Assembly: GCA_947623455.1 (NCBI GenBank)
Contig: OX392532.1
Location: 47,247,058 to 47,311,057, forward strand
Length of the DNA stretch: 64,000 nucleotides
Direction of reading: 5' to 3'
DNA from: Mimachlamys varia
Taxonomy: Eukaryota; Mollusca; Bivalvia; Pectinida; Pectinidae
In this document: one piece after another, positions 23,501-35,374 of the stretch
How positions within the stretch are numbered: the first letter of the stretch is position 1
Layout of the letters: every line of letters begins with the position of its first letter
Made by a program: the position numbers and the translations under genes
The notes under the pieces: model-generated
What the model saw: only the letters and a program-made list of their open reading frames with translations
What the model was told of the DNA's origin: nothing
Databases searched by the model: none

Positions 23501-26500
23501 GTTGTAGAAAGGTTCATGTAGTACAACCAGTAAGGCTTTATATTGTAGAAAGGTTTGTGTACTACCACCTGTAAGACTATTTTCAATACTGTTTCCAACT
23601 TGACAGATAAATAGTCGGCTTTAAAGATAGTTTTCACTGCAAGAAATCCAAGGCTTTCTTAATTCTTAATCTGGACTATCTTTTAATGAGGCTTGTTAAT
23701 GAGATTTTAGAGTATTTCAATGACCATTTCTACATAATTAAGGTATCATATCAACTACTACACACATCTTACTTTCAAAGCTTACCGAGAGCTTTCGATG
23801 GCCACTGTCCATATTCGTTACTCTAGTGGTGGAGGGAGGGAGTGACATAACCACTCAGGAGTCTGTCGTAGATAGGGGGGTGAAGCTTGATGGGGATGAC
23901 CTCTTTTTCATGACCAGTCTCAATGGCGTGCTCGGCTACCACATTTCTACATGTTCTCTGGTAACAGAATGATTCTGTGTAGGAAAAGATAAAGTGAACG
24001 AGCAAGTTGATTTAGCCCCACTTTGTTTATTACCGGGTCAGAAATGTGTGAGGGCCTATGATCCCGCTCATCTCAACTCAGAACTGGTCTTCTTCAATGT
24101 ATCCATCTGGCTTCCATTATCTACCACTTCAACAGATTTCTGTCTGTCCAATCAGGGCTAGAAACTAACTTTTTCAATATATTAGTCCAAAGGACTTGTA
24201 CAATTTTGAAGGTACTAGTCCTGTGGTATTGTGACTAGTCCTGAGGGATTTGGCCTCAGATAATACACTAAGTAGCAAACAACATATCGCCAAGGGGTAT
24301 GGGGGGTTTCCCCCAGAAAAAAATTGATATCTAAATGCCATGAAATGAGTTTTGGTGTATCCTGAGTGCTAAATTTGTACCATTTCCTCACCTTGTACAA
24401 GTTATAGATGAGATTACAAAGACGAAATAGAAAATTCAATATAGCTAGTCAACAGGACTAATAAACAGAGCATATTTACTAGTCCTTCAGAATTTTTACT
24501 AGTCTCTGACTAACAGACTAGTGTTAGGGTCAAACCCTGCAAATGCTTTGGAGGTATCCCAGTGATAACCGTTATAGCTACATGTTATGATCTTAAGAAA
24601 TATTCAGAAATATCTTGGCTAAACAGCTGTTCCTCCGGCTAGTAGAATTCAGAACCATTCCTACACCGACTTCAGTAAAGGTATACCTGTAAATTGGATG
24701 TTTTTCATTACAGGGAAATGGTGCGGGACATCCGTCAGATCAAGGGCCTGTCCACCGATGATGAAGCTGTCAGTGAAGACGCCATGAAAAGTGCCAAGTA
24801 AGTGTATTTCTGGTTCAGAGGTGTCTCATTCACCGTCAGTTCTTAGTCAAGATTACCTTGTTTATATTTCTGGTTCAGAGGTGTCTCATTTATCGTCAGT
24901 TCTTAGTCAAGTTTACCTTGTTTATGCAATCGACTGTATACTTCAAACCATGAAACATTAATAAATTTTAATAATAATTGCTTTATTAGTATTAATTAGT
25001 TACTGTTGATTGTCTCTTTCCAGATGTTTTGGGTCAGAGACAAAAAACAAGCTGCCTATGGGAGAGTTTCTCACTGCTGTCGGCCAGCTTAAGTTCCGCG
25101 GGACGTCCGTGTTGTTCCGTCTCTCACATTCCAGTCTCACCTCCCTAAAGAGGTAAGTTATCCTGTAGCCTGAAAAATATTAAAATTTAGGATGTTTTTT
25201 TTGTCTTTCACATATATCTTATATTGATTAATATTGAATATTCAATGATTGACAAAAAGAAATTGAGACTTTTTCAAATTTGATGAAACTGTTCCTGGTG
25301 TCCAATGTAAAGTTGTGATTATAGACAGGTGACCACTATATACAGGTGACCACTATATACAGGTGACCACTATAGACAGGAAGTTTTTATAGACAGGTGA
25401 CCACTATAGACAGGAAGTTTTTATAGACAGGTGACCACTATAGACAGGAAGTTTTTATAGACAGGTGACCACTATAGACAGATGCCCACTATAGACAGGT
25501 GACCACTATTTACAGATGACTACTATAGACAGGTGACCACTACAGACAGGTGACCACTATAGACAGGTGACCACTATAGACAGGTGACCACTATTAACAG
25601 GTGACCACTATTTTTAGGTGACCACTACAGACAGGTGACCACTATAGACAGGTGACCACTATAGACAGGTGACCACTATAGACAGATGACCACTATAGAC
25701 AGGTGACCACTATTAACAGGTGACCACTATTAACAGGTGACCACTATTAACAGGTGACCACTTTAGACAGGTGACCACTATAGACAGGTGACCACTATAG
25801 ACAGGTGACCACTACAGACAGGTGACCACTACAGACAGGTGACAACTATAGACCGGTTAACACTATAGACAGGTGACCACTATTTACAGGTGACCACTAT
25901 AGACAAGTGACCACTATTTACAGGTGACCACTACAGACAGTTGACCACTATAGACAGGTGACCAATATAGACAGGTTAACACTATAGACAAGTCTCCGGT
26001 TTGCGTGCCGTTCCTCTCACTATTTCCCATGTCGGGTTGTTTGTATTAATAGTAGCCCAAGTCTGGGTGTGTGCATGTACGATATGTACTAATTATCACA
26101 ATGATAATTTCTTAAATATAATTAAGCCCCTGGTACTTGATTAAACCTTAAGTGGTGACGGATCTGTTTGATTTGTATGCCTACCTCAGCTTCTATATTC
26201 CGTCAAGTTCCGTAACAATGTTAAGATAAGAAAATTAATATTGTTATAGAACAAAGTCTAAAACCTGTATATATTAAATTTTTTGAAGTGATTAGATATA
26301 GCAGGATTAAAAGTGAAAATGAAAATATCAATCGGTCTTGAATTGTATTTTATGACTCGTAAAAGGTCCTCAAAATATTTCTTAAAGTTAGATGGAAGTA
26401 TGAGTTTTGTTGTAACATGTCTACAGTTCCTCGGACGGGACATCCAATTTGTCATCGCCCCAGAGGGAGGAGGAGACTGAACCCCCCTCTAAGAGGTATC

Positions 26501-29500
26501 GTCCAAAACTGATGGATGCCATGAAGCTGTCGCCTCCCAGGAAACTCAATATGACCGGTAGAATTCACATTTCGGATACAAGTAGATTAAAATTGGACTC
26601 TGTTTATAATTTCATTATTATGTACTTACAGAAAACTGCTTCCTTTTTCGACATGGTTTAATTTGAGAATGTTTTCTTTATGAACTTCCTTTGGCTTGTG
26701 GATTGTTGATAAGAAAATGTTTTTATAGAAACTCTTAAGAGGCACGATGATGATATATTACTATTTTGTTTTTTTTGCTGATTTTATGCTGACTGAATCC
26801 ACCACCAGATTTATATATGTACATATATTGATCTGCACAACATAAAGTGATATATTGTAGAATTATTGCCATTAAAAATATTTTCACACTATAAATTCTT
26901 CTAACAGTATTTACACATTGAACCATCCCGGACTTTACAGCTGTCATAATGTCCTTCAGGATACTAGTCAAAATATTAATACCTACATGGTTGTTACAGA
27001 TCCTGATGCAGATGTGTTTAAGTTGCCGGAGGGTCGGCCGGTGATGTCGGGTAAACACCACGGACCTCAACCCAAATACGAGTTAGCGACACACACGGTG
27101 AAAGTGAGGCGGACTGGCTTCCTGTCGGACGTAATCAAACTCTGGGACCTCCAAGGTGGGATACAGATGTTATAGATATGAACTGGTGAAGGGAACCTCA
27201 TATAAATCTGTTAATAGTTTTAATGTCTTACTGTCAATCCAAGGGAGGCATATTGTACCTTTTCTTCTGTTTCTGGTTCTGCTAATATATCTGAGTTCTA
27301 TAGTCACCACATGTAGTTTGAGTTGTATAGTCATCACATGTAGTCTGAGTTCTATAGTGATCACATGTAGTTTGAGTTCTGTAGTCATCATATGTAGTTT
27401 GAGTTGTATAGTGATCACATGTAGTTTGAGTTACATAGTCACCACATGTAGTTTGAGTTGTATAGTGATCACATGTAGTTTGAGTTCTATAGTGATCACA
27501 TGCAGTTTGAGTTGTATAGTGATCACATGTATTTTGAGTTCTATAGTCACCACATGTAGTTTGAGTTCTATAGTCATCACATGTAGTTTGAGTTCTATAG
27601 TCACCACATGTAGTTTGAGTTCTATAGTCATCACATGTAGTTTGAGTTCTTTAGTCACCACATGTAGTTTGAGTTCTATAGTGATCATATGTAGTGAGTT
27701 CTATAGTCACCACATGAAGTTTGAGTTCTATAGTTATCACATGAAGTCTGAGTTCTATAGTGATCACATGTAGTTTGAGTTCTATAGTCACCACATGTAG
27801 TTTGAGTTCTGTAGTCATCACATGTAGTTTGAGTTCTGTAGTCATCACATGTAGTTTGAGTTCTATAGTCACCACATATAGTTTGAGTTCTATAGTTATC
27901 ACATGAAGTCTGAGTTCTGTAGTCATCACATGAAGTTTGAGTTCTATAGTCATCACATGTAGTTTGAGTTCTATAGTCACCACATGTTTGAGTTACATAG
28001 TCACCACATGTAGTTTGAGTTCTATAGTCACCACATGTAGTTTGAGTTCTATAGTCATCGCATGTAGTTTGAGTTCTGTAGTCATCACATGTAGCTTGAG
28101 TTTTATAGTCAACACATGTAGTTTGAGTTCTATAGTGATCACATGTAGTTTGAGTTCTGTAGTCACCACATGTAGTTTGAGTTCTATAGTGATCACATGT
28201 AGTTTGAGTTCTATAGTGATCACATGTAGTTTGAGTTACATAGTCACCACATGTAGTTTGAGTTCTATAGTCACCACATGTAGTTTGAGTTCTATAGTCA
28301 TCGCATGTAGTTTGAGTTCTGTAGTCATCACATGTAGCTTGAGTTTTATAGTCACCACATGTAGTTTGAGTTCTGTAGTCATCACATGTAGTTTGAGTTC
28401 TGTAGTCACCACATGTAGTTTGAGTTCTATAGTGATCACATGTAGTTTGAGTTCTATAGTGATCACATGTAGTTTGAGTTACATAGTCACCACATGTAGT
28501 TTGAGTTCTATAGTCACCACATGTATGTTTGAGTTCTATAGTCATCACATGTAGTTTGAGTTCTGTAGTCATCACATGTTGTTTGAGTTCTGTAGTCACC
28601 ACATGTAGTTTGAGTTCTGTAGTCATCACATGTAGTTTGAGTTCTATAGTGATCACATGTAGTTTGAGTTCTATAGTCACCACATGTAGTTTGAGTTCTA
28701 TAGTCACCACATGTATGTTTGAGTTCAGTAGTCACCACATGTAGTTTGAGTTCTATAGTCACCACATGTATGTTTGAGTTCTATAGTCACCACATGTATG
28801 TTTGGGTTCAGTAGTCACCACATGTAGTTTGAGTTCTATAGTCACTACATGTATGTTTGAGTTCTATAGTCACCACATGTATGTTTGAGTTCAGTAGTCA
28901 CCACATGTATGTTTGAGTTCAGTAGTCACCACATGTAGTTTGAGTTCTGTAGTCACCACATGAATGTTTGTCATTAGAACTAACAGTTTATTTTTGGTCT
29001 AGGTACCACTGCTGTGGCCGAGAGTGCTATGAGTCACCTTGAAGGAGATATCTCCCGCTTCCAACGAATGTCCTCCATCGACTCCTTCAACCAGGTATGG
29101 ATGTGAAATCAATCTTTATCTAAATATGTTTACATTTGTACCGCAACCAGGCACTATATGAACATTACAAAAATGCCTTTCATAAAAGTATGAAAGCAAT
29201 GGTTCTCGAGGTGTAGCATATGGTTTAATTATGACGTCATAGATCAAGCTTGTTCAGTGAGAGTCTTGTTGTGCAGCTTCGAATAACATGGAAAAAAGCC
29301 CTTGCGTCAAACGCTCAAATGACTAATTATTATCATTGGCGCCAATTTTATTCAAGCTGGGCTGTTCATAGCACTATGAAAGTTAAAAAAAAGACTTTCA
29401 ATCCTTATGTAATTACTTTAACGCTTTTGAGGTAAATTCATGTTTTTGAAAACAAATTATTTTATTCAACGAAATGATAATTTGGATTGTATTTTTGTTC

Positions 29501-32500
29501 ATTTTTGTTATTTCTGTTTTTCAGAGATCCCATCCAAATGAGATGTTGACAGGACTTCGCTATTTTGAACGATCCATAAAAGGGGATAACGGAAATCAAG
29601 CAAAGGTATGAGAGACCTGGAAATGAGGTCAGTGAATGTTTGATTGAGAGGTACAAATATACACGAGGAAAGTTGAGACAGATTGGTAAGAAATATCAAA
29701 CAGTCTTGTTTGTGGTCCAAAGCATCTGACTTTATTTCGAAATTTTGAGTCATAATTTTTTTTGCAGAGACAAGCATTTTTTTAATGGTATAATTTGATG
29801 TCACTCAGCATACAATCCAGAGATTCTGTATCATAAAATTATTTTAAATTTTTGACAAAATTAAACAAATAGATAGATATATTTCTATGTTTGTGACAAT
29901 GATATTATAATACTGACAGGTGTGTCAGCTGACACACGATAACAACTGCTTTGTTGATATTACAGAGCCAGTACGACTGGGGCCAGGTAGAGCGAGGTGC
30001 ACTCGCTAAATGTTTGCTGACCTTGTGTCGGCAGGTGAAGGACACGCTGAGCAGCGAACCTCGGCTGATCAAACTAAAATCACCGGTTTACATCCTCGGT
30101 AATTAAGACACATTTTCAGCTTATACGTTTATACCTGTAGGCAAAACAGCCAGGAATTATTATATTGAAGTGTGTCTGTTCCCAAATTTTAGGATTTTCC
30201 AGGGCTTGCATTCGTTGTGTAGATAAGGGGAGGTAACTCACAGGAAGTGTGATGTTCATGTCACTTTACACCCTTAGAAAACATGTGTTCAAGATATAAT
30301 TTGGTAAAAACAGTTCCAATGGACATAAAATATCTGAGGTATAGGTGAGTTAGTTACTGACGTTTTAGCAAGACAAAACCTTACTAGGGAGTTAGGTAGG
30401 TCTTGAAAGGTTGGAGAAACCCTACAATGTTGTATTTTCTTAAAATATCTGTTTATATCATCCTTTGGGATGTTTGGCTTTGTGAAATAGAAACACTCTT
30501 TATTTGGTTTCAAAATATCATATGAATATATTTCACAAGAATTTCTTTGTTTAGGGGATATCCATGGAAACTATCGGGATCTGGTGTGTTTTGAGAAAGC
30601 ACTGTGGAGGATGGGGCCTCTACTGACGCCGGCCTCCTTCCTGTTCCTGGGGGACTATGTGGACCGGGGAGAGTTCGGCGTGGAGGTAAGGGTCAAACAT
30701 TGGGGTATAACTGGGGGACTATGTGGACCAGGAGAGTTTGGCGTGGAGGTAAGGGTCAAACAGTTGGGTATAACTGGGGGACTATGTGGACCGGGGAGAG
30801 TTTGGCGTGGAGGTAAAGGTCAAACATTGGGGTATAACTGGGGGACTATGTGGTCTGGGGAGAGTTCGGCGTGGAGGTAAGGGTCAAACAGTAGGGTATA
30901 ACTGGGGACTATGTGGTCTGGGGAGAGTTCGGCGTGGAGGTAAGGGTCAAACATTGGGGTATAACTGGGGGACTATGTGGACCAGGAGAGTTTGGCGTGG
31001 AGGTAAGGGTCAAACATTGGGGTATAACTGGGGGACTATGTGGACCAGGAGAGTTAGGTGTGGAGGTAAGGGTCAAACAGTAGGGTATAACTGGGGGACT
31101 ATGTGGACCGGGGAGAGTTAGGTGTGGAGGTAAGGGTCAAACATTGGGGTATAACTGGGGGACTATGTGGACCAGGAGAGTTAGGTGTGGAGGTAAGGGT
31201 CAAACAGTAGGGTATAACTGGGGGACTATGTGGACCAGGAGAGTTAGGTGTGGAGGTAAGGGTCAAACATTGGGGTATAACTGGGGGACTATGTGGTCTG
31301 GGGAGAGTTCGGCGTGGAGGTAAGGGTCAAACATTGGGGTATAACTGGGGACTATGTGGTCTGGGGAGAGTTCGGCGTGGAGGTAAGGGTCAAACATTGG
31401 GGTATAACTGGGGGACTATGTGGACCGGGGAGAGTTTGGCGTGGAGGTAAGGGTCAAACATTGGGGTATAACTGGGGGACTATGTGGACCAGGAGAGTTA
31501 GGTGTGGAGGTAAGGGTCAAACAGTTGGTTATGACTGGGGGACTATGTGGACAGGGGAGAGTTTGGTGTGGAGGTAAGGGTCAAACATTGGGGTATAACT
31601 GGGGGACTATGTGGACCGGGGAGAGTTTGGCGTGGAGGTAAGGGTCAAACATTGGGGTATAACTGGCATGGGGGACTATGTGGATCGGGGAGAGTTCGGC
31701 GTGGAGGTAAGGGTCAAACAGTTGGGTATAACTGGGGGACTATGTGGACAGGGGAGAGTTTGGTGTGGAGGTAAGGGTCAAACATTGGGGTATAACTGGG
31801 GGACTATGTGGACCGGGGAGAGTTTGGCGTGGAGGTAAGGGTCAAACATTTGGGTATAACTGGGGGACTATGTGGACCGGGGAGAGTTCGGCGTGGAGGT
31901 AAGGGTCAAACATTGGGGTATAACTGGGGACTATGTAGACCGGGGAGAGTTCGGCGTGGAGGTAAGGGTCAAACATTTGGGTATAACTGGGGGACTATGT
32001 GGACCGGGGAGAGTTTGGCGTGGAGGTAAGGGTCAAACATTTGGGTATATGGTGTGGGGATTTTGTGATGAAGGTACAGAGGAAACAAGAGAGTTGTTCA
32101 GATTAGGAAAGTACAGAGAGACAAAGATCATTAGAGGTTTGAATTAGAGGTTAGAGGACAAACACGTTGGTGATTCAGAAGGAATGAGTATTGAACAAAC
32201 ATCAGAGTGACTATGATCAGATAGTAGATGTACAGTGCAAACATTCAGATGACTCAGACTGGAAGGTTTGGATACAATATTAAAAAGACAAAAGTACTGG
32301 ATGGATCCTTCTGAAACTTCTTATGCATGTTACCCTTGGTCTATAGTTGTGCAATATACAGTTTTTGAGTCAATCCAAAAACAACATGGCCGCAGGGCCA
32401 TCTTGGATTAAGCATTTAATTTGTGATCTTTATTTCTTGAGAAGTACTTGATGGATTCTTCGATTCCATATGCAAGTTCCCCCTGGTCCCTAGTTATGCA

Positions 32501-35374
32501 TTGTCAAATTTTAAAGCAATCCGAAAAACAAAATGGCTGACAGGTAGCGGTCATGGATTTTGCATTTATATATATTTACCAGGTAATAGTTTGTGATCAT
32601 TATTTTGTGAAAAGTACTGGAGGGATCCTTTTGAAATTTCATATGCATGCAGGTTCCTCTTAGTCCCTAGTTTGTGCGTTGTTTAGATTTTTTGCTGATT
32701 AAAAAAAAACAATATGGCCGACAGGCAGTAATCTCTGATTTTGACAGTTATGGATTGTGATCGTAATTTCTTGAGAAATACTTAATAATATTTTTTCTCA
32801 ATTTTGTAGGTCGTATCATACTTGTTTGCCCAGAAGTTACTGGCGCCTGGCAAGTTCTACTTGTTGAGAGGAAACCATGAACTCCGAAGTGTACAGGAAA
32901 TGTTTTCATTTAAATCGTACGTATCATGGACCTGTGATCTATTTATATACAATTAGACCTGTTTACTAGCAGTGTGGCGGGTTTTTTTTATAGTAAACGA
33001 AAATTTTCCAAACGAAGATTTCTATGTGAAGAAAGAATTCACTGATATGACGAATGTTATTGTCAAACTTTGTAGACTTCCTTTGTTCAAGTTTGATAGA
33101 AATGATAAACAGGTTTTAAGATTTAATTTAACAAAGATGAAAGACACGTACCACCCACCCCCCCTTCTTGACACTTTTTAATTTTCCCTAAAAAATTGTG
33201 CACTATACGCGAGAAATTACGGTATAAGAATTAAAAGCAAAAATCCTAGTTTGTATGTTTTATGTTTTAGGGAATGTATGTCCAAATTTGGGGACACGAT
33301 TGGCCTACAGATCTGGGAGGCCGTTAATGATTGTTTTGATGTGATGCCGATTGCTGCGACTGTAGACGACCGGGTAATTAGAATAGATGACTGATAGATT
33401 TGCCGTTAACAGTTGTCCTGTGTAATTTTTCATTTGATAAGAAAAACTACCAAGTATATGGATTCTTGTGACTTTTGTTGTACATGTACTTATTCTCTCA
33501 CAGATGATATATAGAATATATAAAGTGGTTTCCTTTTAAAGGCCCAATATACGTAACTTTCGGTAAAACTTGAAGCAAAAATCAAGCCTTATAACTATTT
33601 ATATTTATAGATTTAGTTAAGATTAACTGTTATCAACATGAACTCTTACGCGGTTACCAGTACAGCAGCAGTTGAAACTCGGTATTTGTAAACAAGCGTC
33701 CATTTTGAGCTGTCTTCTAACTTCAGTTTGTTGTTGAAGTGGGCCCCATCTGGATTACTTTTAATTCTTTGGATTTTTCTGTCAAGAGTTTCTTGTTAAT
33801 TAATGCTCAGGTTTACTTTGTAAATAGGCTTATTTTTGCATGGTTATCAACTGGATTTTTTTTTCAGAATTTTTCAGTGTCATGAAAAATTTTCTTAAGT
33901 TACGTATATTGGGCCTTTAACCATTACACATAGGGTATAATTTGCCTAAACCTGCCCCTGTCTAATCTGAATCCCTGTCTATTCTGGCCGTACCATTTGG
34001 CCCCAGCTTTTCTCTCGTACTTCTACAAGCCGACACCTGTGTAAATCGGCCAAAACATTTGGTCCCAGTGACTTGCTATTTATATTGGTTACACTATATT
34101 TCATAATTGTAACACAATACCTCAATAACTTCACTTTGTCTAGCGGAACAATAGTTTTGGTATTTCTGTTTTAAGATTTGCACTTTGATTTGAGGAGTGA
34201 TTTCTATATAAACTCTATAATGAAGGTGTTCTGTGTACACGGAGGAATCCCTAGCACAGACAACGATGGAGGGTTTATAGAGAGGATCAACAAAGTGCCG
34301 GTACCACTGAAGGACCCGGAGATTGACAGTCCTCTGGCCTGGGAGATTCTGTGGAGTGATCCTGTTAGGTACGTTACCCCAGATCAGAAAGTGTCGTTCT
34401 TCACGGTTAGAACATTGATATGGTGATGGATGATCTGGGTCCACTTGTATAAATCATCTCAAGCAATGTATTGTCTATGGGAAATCTTATACTTGAGGAA
34501 ATCTCAAGAGTTTAGATGTTTTATACAAGTGGGGGCAGATGTAACTGACCTTGCTACAGATTCTGTATAAACTCATCGAGAATCGGTTTACTTTGTCTAT
34601 GACCTCTTTGTTATAACAACCTTATGTCCTCTGTGACCTTTGTGTTACGGCCAGAAAACCTCTGACCTTTGTGTTACAGTAATGACCTATTGACTCCTGA
34701 GACCTTGAAGGATTTACAGGATCACGACGGCTTTATCTACAACACGCGGCGTGGCACCGCCCACTTCTTCTCATGTGATGCCCTGCTCGGCTTCCTGGAC
34801 CGAAATAATCTGTCGCATGTGATACGTGCCCATGAAGTTCAGGAGAATGGATTTCAGGTAAAAAATAAAAATTTACCTGCAAGGGAAGCTTCTTATAGGT
34901 AAACCTTGAAATTGACAAACGTGTAAAATACTGATAAAGCTGGAATTAATGCTGTGTAAATAGAACTATTTTTGTTTGTGGTAAAATTAGCATTAAAAAA
35001 ATCCATAAAAGATTTGTAGGGATACATAAATCATATACCAACACATTCTCAGAGAAAGGTCGCCAACATGGAAATTTCTACACTTGGATTGGTTTACCAG
35101 TCAAAACACTCCAGATACAGAAATTTACATTTTCACAGTCTTGGCTTTATACTGCTAGGAAAACCCCCTAGTATAAAATAATGTTATTATCTACACCATT
35201 TGTGATAAAGAATCTGTAACTAGTGGTTACCCTGTTATCTATTGCCAGGTCCAGCAGAAGGGGAAGCTGCTCACTGTGTTTTCCTCGTCCCACTACTGTG
35301 GTGGGTCTAATGAGGCCGCCTGTGTCCTTGCCGACAACTTCAAACTCCGCATGATTCGCATCGATACCACTTGA
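19376..35374 (+). CDS. Nudix-like domain / PPP-family Ser/Thr phosphatase fusion, 18 exons, 746 residues
   Basis: Exons: 19376-19540, 20470-20589, 20899-21007, 21366-21491, 22023-22149, 24714-24797, 25024-25152, 26427-26557, 27000-27155, 29003-29094, 29525-29605, 29966-30098, 30555-30685, 32810-32916, 33271-33373, 34226-34368, 34680-34857 and 35249-35374. All borders are GT-AG and phases agree (2241 nt). Residues 1 to about 100 are Nudix-like; the box G37-E43-R51-E55-G58 has Ile52 and Val56 where the signature has Glu. Residues 100-480 are unassigned, with an acidic/basic stretch ([15 protein letters not shown]) near 310. Residues 485-746 are a complete PPP domain: GDIHGN (485), GDYVDRG (517), RGNHE (548), HGG (603), RRG (669), RAHE (695) and a SHYCGG loop. 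It should remove phosphate from Ser/Thr in a two-metal site. The exon 16 acceptor (TAATGAAG) is weak. I recognise no named orthologue. Confidence 0.9.
21752..22005 (+). repeat. 25-bp array in Nudix-PPP intron 4
   Basis: Nine or ten copies of ACATCCAAATGTCTCTCGTC followed by GCTGA end about 15 bp before the exon 5 acceptor at 22022. Exon sequence is not included in the unit. Confidence 0.9.
22023..22149 (+). CDS. Exon 5, source of the 37-bp array
   Basis: The acceptor is TTTACAG and the donor TTCAG|GTAGGT. Encodes residues about 174-215, ending ADLVEDFFR; helix-rich, with no recognised domain. Its last 23 bases plus 14 intronic bases are the unit repeated downstream, so the true donor is the first of a long ladder of identical donors. 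Confidence 0.85.
22127..23035 (+). repeat. 37-bp array of exon 5 end plus splice donor
   Basis: About 24 tandem copies of GACTTGGTGAAGATTTCTTC followed by AGGTAGGTGACAGGACA. Each copy has the coding end of exon 5 joined to its 5' splice site. About 22 copies keep CAG|GTAGGT; two read CAT|GTAGGT. The coding copy has GTGGAAGAT where the others have GTGAAGAT. The last copy decays at about 23030. The unit length is not a multiple of three, so use of a later donor would change frame unless copies are skipped in threes. Confidence 0.93.
23036..24713 (+). other. Intron 5 remainder, with a decayed mobile element
   Basis: No exon seen. From about 24150 to 24540 there is a repeat-like block with several ACTAGTCC/GGACTAGT phrases, starting CAGGGCTAGAAACTA and ending TTAGGGTCAAACCCTGC, probably a non-autonomous insertion. 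The 3' splice site is at 24713. Confidence 0.4.
25315..25990 (+). repeat. 17-bp array in Nudix-PPP intron 7
   Basis: About 38 copies of ACAGGTGACCACTATAG, with some longer variants containing GGAAGTTTTTAT. Wholly intronic; no exon piece is included. Confidence 0.93.
27297..28975 (+). repeat. 27-bp array in Nudix-PPP intron 9
   Basis: About 62 copies of TAGTTTGAGTTCTATAGTCA followed by CCACATG. The phrase TTTGAGTTACATAGTCACC recurs near 27987, 28230 and 28473, a 243-bp (nine-unit) higher-order period. Because 27 is divisible by three, both strands hold long open frames of a nine-residue repeat; they are not genes. Confidence 0.93.
30555..30685 (+). CDS. Exon 13: catalytic GDxHG and GDxVDRG motifs
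   Basis: Begins after TTTGTTTAG and ends GTGGAG|GTAAGG, residues 485-528. It contains the first two metal-binding motifs of the PPP active site (Asp486, His488, Asp518) and the phosphate-binding Arg522. Its final 39 or so bases are the start of the 64-bp repeat that fills the next 1.36 kb. Confidence 0.93.
30555..35374 (+). CDS. Exons 13-18: complete PPP phosphatase domain
   Basis: Residues 485-746. Metal ligands Asp486, His488, Asp518, Asn550, His603 and His697, the general acid His551, and phosphate-binding Arg522 and Arg670 are all present in the order and spacing of PP1/PP2B-type enzymes. The loop before the C terminus reads [14 protein letters not shown] in place of the FSAPNYCG form of PP1. 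The chain ends soon after the fold (IRIDTT), so there is no regulatory C-terminal tail; regulation presumably comes from the 480-residue N-terminal half. Confidence 0.92.
30646..32052 (+). repeat. 64-bp array of phosphatase exon 13 end plus splice donor
   Basis: Twenty-two copies, the first being the coding exon end. The unit holds GGGGGACTATGTGGACCGGG and GAGAGTTCGGCGTGGAG, then the donor GTAAGGGTC and ATTGGGGTATAAC. Every copy keeps GGAG|GTAA. Copies fall into subtypes (GACCGGGGAGAGTTCGG, GACCAGGAGAGTTAGG, GTCTGGGGAGAGTTCGG) that alternate in blocks. Most length variation is a single base, with one copy four bases longer near 31665. Three frames stay open over several copies because the unit has few stops; these are not separate genes. 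Confidence 0.95.
32290..32800 (+). repeat. Diverged roughly 150-bp monomers in Nudix-PPP intron 13
   Basis: Three decayed copies share GTACT(G/T)GA(T/G)GGAT, TATGCA(T/A)GTT and AACAA(C/A/T)ATGGC(C/T)G phrases. A related copy is at about 51030-51320. Probably mobile-element derived. Confidence 0.6.
33536..33920. mobile_element. 385-bp TTAA-flanked MITE, copy 1 (intron 15)
   Basis: Ends are TTAAAGGCCCAATATACGTA and its inverted counterpart TACGTATATTGGGCCTTTAA, with a TTAA at each edge. A TTAA target and short inverted ends suggest mobilisation by a piggyBac-type transposase; no transposase is encoded. A second copy at 45991-46383 aligns over its whole length. Confidence 0.85.

Noticed and set aside
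27685..28710. 341-residue minus-strand frame and paired plus-strand frames of a nine-residue repeat
   Set aside because: A 27-bp array inside an intron of the phosphatase gene; both strands are open at once, which is a mark of repeat periodicity, not coding.
30584..32147. Series of 60-110-residue plus-strand frames with GDYVDRG or [13 protein letters not shown] repeats
   Set aside because: These are shifted readings of the 64-bp exon-donor array; only the first copy, up to 30685, is supported as coding.
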